Source: Oscillospiraceae bacterium
GTDB taxonomy: Bacteria; Bacillota; Clostridia; Oscillospirales; Oscillospiraceae
DNA length: 32,522 nucleotides
Direction: 5' to 3'
Assembly (NCBI GenBank): GCA_020025345.1
Contig: JAHHSH010000012.1
Location: forward strand, 1-32,522
Made by a program: the position numbers and the translations under genes. Of the stretch, positions 6,712 through 15,795 are shown piece by piece. Each line of letters starts with the position of its first letter. Position 1 is the first letter of the stretch. The notes beneath the pieces are model-generated. The model was not told where the DNA came from. It saw nothing but the letters and a program-made list of their open reading frames with translations, and made no database searches.

Positions 6712-7419
6712 TCATTTGTTTTCTCCGTATTCCTTACCCAGTACTGCCAACACTGTGCGGAACATGGTACGGATATCCGCCCAGAAGCTGAACTCACGGA
6801 TGGACTGCAAATTGTAGCGCATCTTATCCGGCAAGATCTTTTGCACATAAACCGCGTCTACATCAGCTGCCGACTCCAGCAGCTCATCCTCATCCTTATA
6901 GCGGATACTGGCCTCGCTGGTCACACCGGCAGGCAGCAGCAGTGTTGCCATCATCTCCGGCGTGTAGCCCGCCACATATTTCGGCACCTCCGGCCGCGTA
7001 CCTACAAAGGTCATCGTCCCTCGCAGAATGTCGATCAACTGGCAAATCTCGTCCAACCGGCACTTCCGCACCAGTTTTCCCATTCGGGTGATACGGTTGT
7101 CATTCCCCACTGTCACCTGCGTGCCCATTTGATCGGCATTGGCAACCATGGAGCGAAACTTAAAGATACGAAACTCGCGTCCATATTGGGTCACCCGCAC
7201 CTGACGATAGAATACCGGGCCGGGGGAGTCCAGCTTGATCGCAATCGCCAACAGGAGAAACAGGGGTGACAGAAGAAACAGCATGATGGCGGATACTACC
7301 ACGTCAAAGATGCGTTTGCACACAAGGCTGCCCCGCTTGCGAGACAGGATCTCATAGTAGGGACGCACCTCTTCCCTCTGCAATTCTTTCGGGAGTTCCT
7401 CCCATTTCTTCAAAATCAT
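6712..7419 (-). CDS. Undecaprenyl-phosphate sugar-1-P transferase (initiating sugar transferase)
   Basis: A 235-residue monotopic phosphoglycosyltransferase of the PglC/WcaJ C-terminal family. A basic KRIFDVVVSAIML re-entrant hydrophobic helix covers about residues 35-62, then DSPGPVFYRQVR, FRIFKFRSM (83-91), the catalytic D123-E124 in RKCRLDEICQLIDILRG, and FVGTRPE at 138-144. It moves a sugar-1-phosphate from a UDP-sugar to undecaprenyl phosphate, the first membrane step of the repeat unit. Its start overlaps the aminotransferase stop (ATGA). That adjacency suggests the substrate is the aminotransferase product, as in pgl and pneumococcal teichoic acid loci. Confidence 0.92.
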   Translation of the reverse strand: MILKKWEELPKELQREEVRPYYEILSRKRGSLVCKRIFDVVVSAIMLFLLSPLFLLLAIAIKLDSPGPVFYRQVRVTQYGREFRIFKFRSMVANADQMGTQVTVGNDNRITRMGKLVRKCRLDEICQLIDILRGTMTFVGTRPEVPKYVAGYTPEMMATLLLPAGVTSEASIRYKDEDELLESAADVDAVYVQKILPDKMRYNLQSIREFSFWADIRTMFRTVLAVLGKEYGENK

Positions 7420-8624
7420 CGAATATATTCTTTCAAAATATCAGTATAGCACTCAATCACATAGGCAACCTGCTCATCCGTCAAACAGGTGTGCAGCGGC
7501 AGAGTGATCTCATTTACAAAGCGGTTATAGGCGTTGGGGAAATCCTTAATATCAAAGCCCATGTTCTTATAAGCCGTATGCATCGGCAGCGGCTTATAGT
7601 GCACGTTGCAGGCTACGCCCCGCTCCGCCATCTTAATGATGATCTCATTGCGCTGCTCCAGCGTAATGCCGGGGACACGGGTGATATAGAGATGTCCGGA
7701 GGATGTATGGGATGCCGTATAATGGGGCAGCGTCTCCACGCCCAGCGGGTGGAGGGCCGCATCATAGCGTCCAATGATCTCCTTACGGCGCGCCAGCATT
7801 CCGGGATAGCGCTTCATCTGCATCAGGCCGATGGCCGCCACAACATCGGTCATATTGCACTTATACCAAGGCCCCACAATGTCGTATTCCCAAGCGCCCA
7901 GCTGCGTCTTGGCAAGGGCATCCTTGGACTGACCATGGAGGCTCAGCAGCTGCACCTGATGATAGATCTCCTCATTGTCAATGCCGGGAATATTGTTCCA
8001 CGTCAGTGCGCCGCCCTCTGCCGTCGTGAAATTCTTCACTGCATGGAAGGAGAAAGAGGAGAAATCCGCCAGACTGCCGGCCGGTTTCTCGCCGCAGGCA
8101 GCGCCAAATGCATGGGCTGTATCCGCCATAACGGCCACCCGGCCCAAGGCTTCCTGCACCTTGGAATTAGGGTGGAACAGGGATTTCTTGCGCTCCACGA
8201 TTTCATAGATACGCTGATAATCACAAGGCACGCCGCCCAGATCCACAGGGATGATGGCCTTGGTCTTTTCGTTGATGGCAGCCTCTACCTGATCGTAGTC
8301 CATCTCAAAGGAATCCTCACGGCTGTCCATCAGCACCAGCTTGGCCCCCACGTGGCACACCACGGAAGCAGAAGCGGTATAGGTATAGGCCGGGACAATT
8401 ACCTCATCGCCGGGGCCGACACCTAAAATACGCAATGCCATCTCCGCGCAGGCAGTCTGGGAGTTCAGGCACACTGCCTTTTCCGTGCCGCAGAATGCTG
8501 CGACCTGCCGTTCCAATTCCTTCGTCCGCGGGCCGGTGGTGATCCATCCGGAGCGCAGCGCTTCCGCCACCTCTTGAATTTCCAGCTCCGAAATATCAGG
8601 GGGAGAAAACGGAATATTCATCAT
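7416..8624 (-). CDS. DegT/DnrJ/EryC1/StrS-family sugar aminotransferase
   Basis: A 402-residue PLP-dependent aminotransferase of full family length. The substrate loop GWITTGPRTKELE is at about 26-38, EVIVPAYTYTASA at 74-86, AVMADTAHAFGA (PLP-ring Asp168) at 164-175, and the PLP lysine is K197 in FSFHAVKNFTTAEGG. The family adds an amino group to C4 (or C3) of nucleotide-linked keto sugars. With a WbpM/PglF-type dehydratase next door, a 4-amino-4,6-dideoxy-HexNAc product (bacillosamine or AATGal precursor) is likely. GGAAGG precedes tandem ATGs; the first is used here. A near-consensus promoter lies 143 bases upstream. Confidence 0.92.
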   Translation of the reverse strand: MMNIPFSPPDISELEIQEVAEALRSGWITTGPRTKELERQVAAFCGTEKAVCLNSQTACAEMALRILGVGPGDEVIVPAYTYTASASVVCHVGAKLVLMDSREDSFEMDYDQVEAAINEKTKAIIPVDLGGVPCDYQRIYEIVERKKSLFHPNSKVQEALGRVAVMADTAHAFGAACGEKPAGSLADFSSFSFHAVKNFTTAEGGALTWNNIPGIDNEEIYHQVQLLSLHGQSKDALAKTQLGAWEYDIVGPWYKCNMTDVVAAIGLMQMKRYPGMLARRKEIIGRYDAALHPLGVETLPHYTASHTSSGHLYITRVPGITLEQRNEIIIKMAERGVACNVHYKPLPMHTAYKNMGFDIKDFPNAYNRFVNEITLPLHTCLTDEQVAYVIECYTDILKEYIR

Positions 8625-8639
8625 TACACACCTTCCTTA

Positions 8640-8766
8640 TCATACGAATCGGGATGTGAGCGTACCGAGCTGTCCGGCTGCCCGCATCACTTCGCTCATG
8701 GTTATCATAGGTTATATTTCGTTTGAATGCGTCCATAAACCTCTATAGTTGCACTATAACTAATTG
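8640..8766 (-). other. Structured leader of aminotransferase gene with possible 19-aa leader ORF
   Basis: Between the promoter at 8767-8795 and the aminotransferase lies an unusually long leader. On the minus strand it contains an ORF of 19 codons (8699 to 8640, MSEVMRAAGQLGTLTSRFV) and mutually competing stems: GAGCG with CGCTC, or GTGAtGCG with CGCTCAC. The leader ORF lacks a good ribosome binding site. A regulatory role is inferred only from length and folding. Confidence 0.3.
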
Positions 8767-8795
8767 AGTATATCACAAGCACAGTTGCTTTGCAA
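8767..8795 (-). promoter_or_regulatory. Internal sigma-A promoter before aminotransferase
   Basis: On the minus strand TTGCAA (8795-8790) and TATACT (8772-8767) are spaced by 17 bases. It would allow the aminotransferase/sugar-transferase pair to be expressed apart from the upstream eight-gene run. Confidence 0.8.
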
Positions 8796-8826
8796 GTCTG
8801 CCGCCCTGCGCCGCCTCTTTCGGTAG

Positions 8827-10404
8827 TTAGTCCTGCAAGGCCTCTACTCTGTCCTCGTCTTCCATCCATGTGAGCATCAATCCGCTCAGGAACCAGAACG
8901 TCACCGACGCACTGGTACAGTGGAAGAACAAATCTGAATCAAAGAAGGATGCCACCAGAATAAAGAGAAGCATCGTAAACAAAAGTGCAACAGCAGGCGA
9001 AATCTTTTTGCAGCGGCAGACATATCGGATGCCCTTGACTGCCAACAGTAGCAAAAAGGCTAAAACGCCCAGCAGCCCCAACAGGCCGCCCATAGCAAAA
9101 GCGCCTAAATACGCATTATGCGTATCATAGATAAGGCCGCTTCTATACATATCCGGATACTCCTGCCGGATGTATTCTACAATATGATGACTGGGATAGT
9201 TTTCCCGAATATATTGCATATACCCGCCGGGAGACGCACCTAAAATCAAGGTTTTGGGCTGATCGGAAATGATGGAGATATAATCCTTCCAAATTGCGAT
9301 GCGCCCCGTAGAGACGTCGGCTCCCTGCTCACGGAAAAGCTCTTCCTCCGCGGGAACCGTAGGCGACGCAGACTGCACGCCTGCAGTTTCCGCTCCCTCC
9401 GGCTGAACAGTTTCCTCTGTGCCTGTCGCCGCACTCACTTCGCTGCCCGTTTCCGCGTCTGTTTCGTCGCTCACTTCAATTTCCTCTACCTCCGCCGCTA
9501 CAGCCGTCATCTCCGTTTTGGCTTTTTCAGCAGCCACCAGCAGGCCCTTGCAGCCCACGTCTGTGGCTATGAACACCACAACGGTGCCGAACAACGTACA
9601 CACAGCCAGCAGCAGACTCACGCAGACGTGTGCGCCGCGGGAACTCTTCGCAGGCCGCTTGATCCACAGCACGAATACCAGTACGCACAGCGCACAGGCC
9701 ATCGCCACAATAACGCTTCGCGTACCGGAGAGCACCGCATAGAGAAAATCCAGTACGGCAAAAACGCCCCACATCCACTTCTCTGCGCGGTTCTTTGTCT
9801 TGCCGCAATAATAAATGGCGGCCATCATCAACAGCAGGATAAAAACGCTGGAATAGTGAGGGCTTTTATACACGCCCAACAGCCGTCCCATTGCGAAACC
9901 CTGCTGTGCTACTTCATCGCTGACAGCATCCATATATTCCGTTCTTGTGAAAAATTGGTACAGGGACACCAGATTGGTGACGGCAAAAAGCCCAGACAGT
10001 GCCAGACACATCCTGCGCAAATGCTTTTCCCACACATCCCGGGAGAGCCGGAGACAAACCGGAAAAATCAGCAGCATCTGCACTGCCTGCCAGATCATAG
10101 ACTTCACACTGCTGATAAAGCTATAATGATAAAAAACCACCGATGACAGCGATAAAACCACCAGAATGAACAGAAGGCAATAGGTCTCCTTCTTCTTCAA
10201 AAAGGTGCGCTGTGTAAAGAGATCCCACACCAGCAGCGCAAATCCCAGAACCGCAAGAAGTGGTGACACCACGCTTAAATGCAGTGCATCCTCCAAGTGG
10301 CGGAACGGGAAAATCAAATGCATCGCCTGATAGAAAATCACTGCAAATACATATGCCACTGTGATCTTTTGCATCACGCTTGTTTCTTTCATTTCTTCGC
10401 GCAC
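8827..10404 (-). CDS. O-antigen ligase/Wzy-like polysaccharide polymerase
   Basis: A 525-residue polytopic membrane protein with about ten to twelve hydrophobic segments. An acidic, Glu/Thr/Ala-rich low-complexity loop at about residues 290-358 is followed by a large extracytoplasmic region. That region ends in YDTHNAYLGAFAMGGLLGLLG near residue 430, the typical O-antigen ligase/Wzy motif. Such proteins polymerise or transfer lipid-linked repeat units outside the membrane. Several ATGs are in frame, but GTG 10404 has GGGAGG six bases upstream and sits one base after the tarJ stop, so I use it. No terminator is visible after it. Confidence 0.85.
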   Translation of the reverse strand: MREEMKETSVMQKITVAYVFAVIFYQAMHLIFPFRHLEDALHLSVVSPLLAVLGFALLVWDLFTQRTFLKKKETYCLLFILVVLSLSSVVFYHYSFISSVKSMIWQAVQMLLIFPVCLRLSRDVWEKHLRRMCLALSGLFAVTNLVSLYQFFTRTEYMDAVSDEVAQQGFAMGRLLGVYKSPHYSSVFILLLMMAAIYYCGKTKNRAEKWMWGVFAVLDFLYAVLSGTRSVIVAMACALCVLVFVLWIKRPAKSSRGAHVCVSLLLAVCTLFGTVVVFIATDVGCKGLLVAAEKAKTEMTAVAAEVEEIEVSDETDAETGSEVSAATGTEETVQPEGAETAGVQSASPTVPAEEELFREQGADVSTGRIAIWKDYISIISDQPKTLILGASPGGYMQYIRENYPSHHIVEYIRQEYPDMYRSGLIYDTHNAYLGAFAMGGLLGLLGVLAFLLLLAVKGIRYVCRCKKISPAVALLFTMLLFILVASFFDSDLFFHCTSASVTFWFLSGLMLTWMEDEDRVEALQD

Positions 10405-10405
10405 A

Positions 10406-11419
10406 TTAAACCTCCCACTTAAAAACGGTCTTAAACACGGCCGCAGCGTCATTTCGGAACACCCGGTGGATATCGCCCACAGAGCGCACCGGCGCATCCT
10501 CATACACCACCAGCTTTAGGCGGTTTTGAAAATGCGGCTCCTGCATCAGAGAAATCGCCTTCAGGAAATCTGCCCGCCCGGAGCGGGAACACCCTACCAC
10601 CGTCATACCTTTTTCCAGTACCATGCGTGTATTGATCGGCACTTCATTTTCTGTAACGCCCATCAGCATCACTGTCCCCTGCGGGCGGATATAGCGGATG
10701 ATATCCTGTATGGCGTAGTAGCTCCCATCGCCGCCACAGCACTCAAAGGCGTGATCCACCCGGAAATTTTCGGGGATATCGCCTGCGTGGATGGTCTGAT
10801 CCACAAAGGAAAACTGCGCCAGCTTTCGCTCCTGATGTCCGATCACCGTGATTTTGCAATGGGGAAACAGAGCCGTGAGCACATTGGCCAGCACATAGGC
10901 AAGACTTCCGTCCCCCCAGATACCGATACGCTCTCGCACCTCATGCGCCACCCGATCAAATCGGGTCGCAGCATGGACGGCCACGCTGACAAACTCCGTA
11001 ATAGCGGCAATCTGCGGCTGTACCCCAGTGCAGGGTACCACACGATCAGCCCGCATCGTCACCATCTCCTGCATAAAGCCATCATAGCCGCTGGAGAGGA
11101 AATAGGAACCCTCAGCGTAGTTTTCATAGATGGGGCCGTCGGTGCGCTCCGGGATATTAGGGATCAACACCACGCCCTGTCCGGGCTGCAGCTTTCCCTC
11201 CGGGTCATAGACGATCCGGCCAAAGCACTCATGGATCAGCGCCATGGGCAGCTTTTTCCTCAGCGCCTGGGCACTGCGTCTGCCGAGATAATAGCGCTGA
11301 TCGGCATGACAGACCGCCATGTATTCGGGGCGGACGATCACCTTGTCGCCAAAGGAGAGGTCCTCATACTTCACCGAGAATACCTTCGGTTCTGTCAGTT
11401 GATAGATCTGGTTAATCAC
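10406..11419 (-). CDS. tarJ: Ribulose-5-phosphate reductase (ribitol-5-phosphate dehydrogenase), TarJ-like
   Basis: A 337-residue zinc-type medium-chain dehydrogenase. Candidate zinc ligands are C37 (VCHAD) and H63-E64 (LIHECFG). A nucleotide-binding fold begins at IGIWGDGSLAYVLANVL. FECCGGDGSYYAIQDII and GTVMLMGVTENEVPI are typical of TarJ and its relatives. TarJ reduces D-ribulose-5-P to D-ribitol-5-P with NADPH. The GTG start overlaps the tarI stop by 8 bases, and tarI-tarJ pairing is a strong contextual argument for CDP-ribitol synthesis. Confidence 0.88.
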   Translation of the reverse strand: MINQIYQLTEPKVFSVKYEDLSFGDKVIVRPEYMAVCHADQRYYLGRRSAQALRKKLPMALIHECFGRIVYDPEGKLQPGQGVVLIPNIPERTDGPIYENYAEGSYFLSSGYDGFMQEMVTMRADRVVPCTGVQPQIAAITEFVSVAVHAATRFDRVAHEVRERIGIWGDGSLAYVLANVLTALFPHCKITVIGHQERKLAQFSFVDQTIHAGDIPENFRVDHAFECCGGDGSYYAIQDIIRYIRPQGTVMLMGVTENEVPINTRMVLEKGMTVVGCSRSGRADFLKAISLMQEPHFQNRLKLVVYEDAPVRSVGDIHRVFRNDAAAVFKTVFKWEV

Positions 11420-12128
11420 CGATCTTCCCCCCTACCATAGCCTGTGCGATCTTATAATCTCCCGGTGTAGTGATTTTTAGGTTCGTATCAGCGCCCTGCA
11501 CCAGTTGTACCGGGTAATCCCGCACCACGCAAATCTTGCAGGCGTCCGTCAAAATTTCCTTCTCCTCCTCACTCAAAGAGGCATACAGCTCTTTGAGAAG
11601 GGAAATTCGGAAGCTCTGGGGTGTCTGGCCCTGATACATCTGGGCACGGTTGGGAATCTGGGAAATCACCTTGCCGTCCTCGGAAACCACGATGGTATCC
11701 ACCGCAGGCACCACGGTATCCACCGCGCCGCAGCGCAGCACCGCATCGATATTCTCCTCGATCATGCGAATGGTGACAAAGGGCCGCACTGCATCATGGG
11801 TCACGATCACATGCTCATCACTCTGGCCATAGGTCTCCTCAATAGAGTGAATGATATTGAAAATCGTACCGTTGCGGTCACTGCCGCCGGGAACAACACA
11901 GATCCGGTCAGCAAAGCCGGGAACATAGCGCTGCACCAAGTCCCTCATATAGTCCACCCAGTCCGGGTGCATCCCCACATAGACCTTCTCAAAACGGCTG
12001 CAGGTCAAAAATTTCTCCAACGTGTGGATGATAACAGGTCGCTCACCCAGCGGCAAAAACTGCTTCGGCATATCCGCCGTGTGCATTCTCTTTCCACTGC
12101 CGCCAGCCAAAACTGCTGCAAAGATCAT
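11412..12128 (-). CDS. tarI: D-ribitol-5-phosphate cytidylyltransferase, TarI-like
   Basis: A 238-residue nucleotidyltransferase of the IspD/TarI family. AAVLAGGSGKRM (4-15) is the CTP loop, PKQFLPLGERPVIIHTLEKF follows, then GGSDRNGTIFNII, HDAVRPFV, and a C-terminal NLKITTPGDYKIA. The paired tarJ gene favours TarI over IspD; IspD is normally found in isoprenoid contexts. It makes CDP-ribitol from CTP and ribitol-5-P. AAGGAG lies 9 bases before ATG 12128; an in-frame ATG seven codons earlier lacks a ribosome binding site. Confidence 0.88.
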   Translation of the reverse strand: MIFAAVLAGGSGKRMHTADMPKQFLPLGERPVIIHTLEKFLTCSRFEKVYVGMHPDWVDYMRDLVQRYVPGFADRICVVPGGSDRNGTIFNIIHSIEETYGQSDEHVIVTHDAVRPFVTIRMIEENIDAVLRCGAVDTVVPAVDTIVVSEDGKVISQIPNRAQMYQGQTPQSFRISLLKELYASLSEEEKEILTDACKICVVRDYPVQLVQGADTNLKITTPGDYKIAQAMVGGKIGD

Positions 12129-12171
12129 CGTACATCGCTCCTTTCGCATCCTATAGCAATACTCTGTGGTT

Positions 12172-13263
12172 TCAGCGCTTAGTCGATAGTTCCTCGATCA
12201 GGCTGCACCACTGCTGCAATATGGTCTCTTTTGAAAATTTATCCAGATTTTCCTGCGAGCGCCGGGACATCTCCCTCCGCAGCGCCTCGTCCTCGATCAA
12301 GCGGCACATCCCCGCGCCCAGCTGCTCCGTATCCTCCGGAGGAACCAAAATCCCGTCCACACCGTCCCGGATGATTTCCCGGGGGCCGGTAAGCACATCA
12401 AAGCTCACAATGGGCAGCCGGTTGGCCTTGGCCTCCAGCAGCACAAGGGGCAGCCCCTCTCGGTGGGAGGGCAGCACATACATACTGTAGTCCCCATAGC
12501 GTCGGGCAAGATCGGTACGCATTCCCAGCAGATGTAGCTGTTCCTCCAGTGCCAACTCCTGCACCAGTTTCTGCACCGTGGGCATCATCTCGCCGTCGCC
12601 AAAGATGTCTAAATGCCACTCCGGGTGCTTTTTTGCCACCGGCGCAAAAGCCTTCACCAGCAGATCAAAGCCCTTCTCCTTGCCGAAGCGTCCCGCAGAG
12701 ACGATGCGCCGTGAGCGCGCGTCATAGGCCGCGGAGCGCGGGTTGTCCACATCGATCCAGTTGTAGATATACCCTACCTTGCGCTTTGGCAGGTGGAATT
12801 TCCGCACATAGTCCCGGCAGCTCTGCTCCGTCAATGCGATCACCTTATGGCACAGACGGGACGCCAGCAGTCGGATCACTACGATATCTCTGCGATCCCA
12901 CTGATTCATCAGCGCTCCGTGATCGCAGAATACCAGCTTGGTCTTGCTGGAAAAGCGAACCGGTGCAGCGATAAAGCCGGGATAATTTCCCTGCAGGAAC
13001 GCCACATCTATCTTGTGGTCGGCAAAGTATTTCTTCAAAATCGGCTTGCACCGGGTCTGCATCTCCCGCAGCCGCAGCTCTTTCTCCAGTACAGGGAAAA
13101 AGTGCACGGACGGCTTCAGCTCATAGGCCAGATCTCCGTTGAGACAAAGGCTGATGACGTGCACCTCGTATTGATCCGCCAACGCATTGGCCAGCGCTGC
13201 CGTCACCTGCTCCACACCGCCGCGGACAGACATATCATAGTCCACAAAACAAATCTTTTTCAT
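12172..13263 (-). CDS. Glycosyltransferase family 4 (GT-B fold)
   Basis: A 363-residue cytosolic or peripheral glycosyltransferase. The N-terminal acceptor domain begins MKKICFVDYDMSVRGGVEQV. The donor half begins at RRIVSAGRFGKEKGFDLLVKAF, and the EX7E-type motif in HREGLPLVLLEAKANRLPIV is near residues 265-280, followed by GVDGILVPPEDTEQL. It adds one sugar to the lipid-linked repeat unit; donor and linkage cannot be read from the sequence. Its start ATG overlaps the stop of the upstream GT2 gene by one base (TAATG). Confidence 0.92.
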   Translation of the reverse strand: MKKICFVDYDMSVRGGVEQVTAALANALADQYEVHVISLCLNGDLAYELKPSVHFFPVLEKELRLREMQTRCKPILKKYFADHKIDVAFLQGNYPGFIAAPVRFSSKTKLVFCDHGALMNQWDRRDIVVIRLLASRLCHKVIALTEQSCRDYVRKFHLPKRKVGYIYNWIDVDNPRSAAYDARSRRIVSAGRFGKEKGFDLLVKAFAPVAKKHPEWHLDIFGDGEMMPTVQKLVQELALEEQLHLLGMRTDLARRYGDYSMYVLPSHREGLPLVLLEAKANRLPIVSFDVLTGPREIIRDGVDGILVPPEDTEQLGAGMCRLIEDEALRREMSRRSQENLDKFSKETILQQWCSLIEELSTKR

Positions 13264-14246
13264 TACCCATGCACCTTTTGCTTACTGTCTCGTAAGGACA
13301 GCAGCAGCTGATAAAGCTTCACATGGCACCGCAGTGCCACTGCCGCCAAACGGCGAGAGGACTGAAAATAGGGACAGCGTACAATCTCCCGCCAGTGCTT
13401 TTTCAAATATTTCACCACCGGCGCGTACTGGGGAAGCCGGCAATAGTTCTCCACGGTCAGCATCCGATCCAGCACTACAAAATGTGCCCAATAGAGACGG
13501 AACATAGCCACATCCCTCAGCTGCGGACAGTGCTTTTCCACCATCTCCAGCGTATACTCATAGGCCTCGATCACATCCATAGCCGATGCGGAAAAGGGGC
13601 GGGTGGTGATGCTTCCAGCTCTATGCCAGTAGTAGTAGAGGGGCTGTGTGGTATATGCTACTTTCTTAGCGCCGATAAACAGCTCCGGCATATAGAAGGC
13701 ATCCTCATAGGTCTTTTCGGTAACAAAATAATGGCGGCGGCACACCTCGGCGGGGATCAGCTTTGTACAAACAGAGCCGGTAATGTTCTTCCCCTCCAGC
13801 AGCAAACCCAAAGCCTTCACGCCGGTACAGGTATCAGCAACAATATCCGCCATACGCGGGGAACAGCCTGCCTCATAGCAATCATATTCGCCGCAGACAG
13901 AGAGATCCGCCCCCGCCGCAATCATCTGCTCATAGAGCACCTGCAGCATATTTTCGGTAATAAAATCGTCACTGTCCACAAAGGCGCAGTAGGTGCCCTT
14001 TGCCATGTCGATGCCGGCGTTTCTGGCGTCACTCAATCCGCCGTTGGTTTTATGCAGCACCCGGATACGGCTGTCCCTCTCTAGATAGCGATCACACAGA
14101 GCGCCGCTTCCATCCGTGGAGCCATCGTCCACCAACAAGATCTCAATCTCCCGGAAGGTCTGGGCTACAATCGAATCCACGCAGCGTTCCAGATATTTTT
14201 CCACATTATAAACCGGTACGATCACTGAAATTACAGGCTCATTCAC
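13263..14246 (-). CDS. Glycosyltransferase family 2 (GT-A fold)
   Basis: A 327-residue inverting glycosyltransferase. SVIVPVYNVEKYLERCVDSI begins the fold, VDDGSTDGS is at 39-47, KTNGGLSDARNAGI at 66-79, and the metal-binding DSDD at 91-94. The C-terminal half is typical of capsular GT2 proteins (YEDAFYMPELF, YYYWHRAGSIT). It extends the repeat unit at the cytoplasmic membrane face. It lies 25 bases downstream of the flippase stop and is coupled to the GT4 gene. Donor specificity is unknown. Confidence 0.92.
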   Translation of the reverse strand: MNEPVISVIVPVYNVEKYLERCVDSIVAQTFREIEILLVDDGSTDGSGALCDRYLERDSRIRVLHKTNGGLSDARNAGIDMAKGTYCAFVDSDDFITENMLQVLYEQMIAAGADLSVCGEYDCYEAGCSPRMADIVADTCTGVKALGLLLEGKNITGSVCTKLIPAEVCRRHYFVTEKTYEDAFYMPELFIGAKKVAYTTQPLYYYWHRAGSITTRPFSASAMDVIEAYEYTLEMVEKHCPQLRDVAMFRLYWAHFVVLDRMLTVENYCRLPQYAPVVKYLKKHWREIVRCPYFQSSRRLAAVALRCHVKLYQLLLSLRDSKQKVHG

Positions 14247-14271
14247 AAGACATCTATCCTTTCTCCACGCC

Positions 14272-15795
14272 TTATTCTCTGCCCAGCAAGGCCTTCACCC
14301 GCTCCAACAGAGCTCGTCCCTCTTTCGGTTCCAGCAGCAGATTCACGCCCAAAAATACAATGCAGGTACAAACCCCAAAGAGGAGTGCATAGACAAACCA
14401 GGAGATCCAGCTGCCCTGTACCTGCGGAATCAGGCGAAGTCCCAAAAACACAACCACGGCAAACAGTACTCCGTTGCACAGTAAGCGTCGGAACGTTTTA
14501 GACAAAGTACCGGAGACGAAATGCTTTGCCGCATAGAAAATCACATCCGTCGTTCGGTAGAGATAAGAGGCGCAAATACCCAGCATCACACCGGCCACAC
14601 CCAACGGGCGAATCAGCGCCAGTGAGACGACAACATTGATGGTAGCCTCCAAAATAGCACGCCACTTCGTCTCCTTATAATGCCCCGCAGCGCAAATCAG
14701 CGTCAGACCCGGCATACGCACAGCCTGCACCAAACCCGCCAGCGTAAAGAGCACCACCAGTTCCCAGCGCACATAAATCCCCGCGTCGGCAAAGTCGGCG
14801 CTGTATAGAACTACAAAGGGGTACAGCAGCACAGCCATACAGGCGTAGGTAATGAAAATCACAATAAAGAAGAGGAATTCATAGCTGCTGTAGCTCTTAC
14901 GCAACACATCCTCTTCCTTTTGCGAAATGACCTGTCCAAATCCGGAGCCAAGCCCCGTAGAGATGGAGTTGATCATATTATTTAGGGAATACCCCACCAG
15001 ATTGTACACACTGTAAACGCTGATCTCCGCCAGCGCATTGACGCGGATAAAGAGCGTCATCAACACCACGGCGGCGTTGTTGACGATCATACCCACCACG
15101 CTGTGCAGCAGCGCCGCCCAGCGCTGGGAAAAAGCGGCCATATTGGGCTTTTCCCGGAAAGAAATCTGGGGGTAGTGGTGTTTTGCATACCAAACCACTG
15201 CAAAGCTGCGCAGCAAATAAATGACAGCTGCCGCACCCTTGACCAGCAGCGCCGACAGCTTCAGTTGGATCATCCACAGCGAAACAGCAGTCATAACCAC
15301 CGTGCCGACGATCTGCACCAGTGAGATGACATAGCCGCGCTGATCCGCCTGCAGCAAAACCCGGTACTTCCCCAAAAAGAAGTAGTCGACCAGACCGTTC
15401 ACCGACAGCACCAGAATCATGGTGCGAATGAAGGTCACATCTTGAATTTCACTTTGTACCGCCAGCGGATAGACCAGCACCAGCAGCGCCACCATGCCGG
15501 CAAAGATCATACCGGAGCGCAGATAGAAGGTGCGAGCTGCCGAGACGATCCCGTTGATCTCCTCTGTCTCGTTTCGGGCAATGGGGCCGTACAGCGCCAC
15601 CGTTCCGGCGGCTCCAATCCCCGCCTCCACAAGGCTGATATAGGAGATGAACTGACTGATTGACGTCACCAGTCCGTTGACAGGAGAGCCGTACAGCGCC
15701 GTGAAAAAGCGAGGAACAATGATACCGGACAAAGCCAGCACCACCTGCAAAAGAAGGCTCGCAGTCATGTTTTTCAGTGCCTGCTTGGTTCTCAT
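14272..15795 (-). CDS. Wzx-type polysaccharide flippase (MOP superfamily)
   Basis: A 507-residue polytopic protein with around 12 to 14 hydrophobic helices. The N-terminal LLLQVVLALSGIIVPRFFTALYG and NGLVTSISQFISYISLVEAGIGAAG segments are typical of Wzx/PST exporters. It would flip undecaprenyl-pyrophosphate-linked repeat units to the outer face. Its start overlaps the licD stop by 4 bases (ATGA). Together with the Wzy-like gene it marks this as a Wzx/Wzy-dependent system and not an ABC-exported polymer. Confidence 0.9.
   Translation of the reverse strand: MRTKQALKNMTASLLLQVVLALSGIIVPRFFTALYGSPVNGLVTSISQFISYISLVEAGIGAAGTVALYGPIARNETEEINGIVSAARTFYLRSGMIFAGMVALLVLVYPLAVQSEIQDVTFIRTMILVLSVNGLVDYFFLGKYRVLLQADQRGYVISLVQIVGTVVMTAVSLWMIQLKLSALLVKGAAAVIYLLRSFAVVWYAKHHYPQISFREKPNMAAFSQRWAALLHSVVGMIVNNAAVVLMTLFIRVNALAEISVYSVYNLVGYSLNNMINSISTGLGSGFGQVISQKEEDVLRKSYSSYEFLFFIVIFITYACMAVLLYPFVVLYSADFADAGIYVRWELVVLFTLAGLVQAVRMPGLTLICAAGHYKETKWRAILEATINVVVSLALIRPLGVAGVMLGICASYLYRTTDVIFYAAKHFVSGTLSKTFRRLLCNGVLFAVVVFLGLRLIPQVQGSWISWFVYALLFGVCTCIVFLGVNLLLEPKEGRALLERVKALLGRE

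Noticed and set aside
8640..8700. A firm leader-peptide gene before the aminotransferase
   Set aside because: The 19-codon ORF lacks a Shine-Dalgarno sequence and has no run of regulatory codons; it is kept only as part of the leader description.
11412..12128. IspD (isoprenoid cytidylyltransferase) for the TarI-like gene
   Set aside because: The families are related, but the 8-base overlap with a TarJ-like reductase and the glycan context favour ribitol-5-P as substrate.
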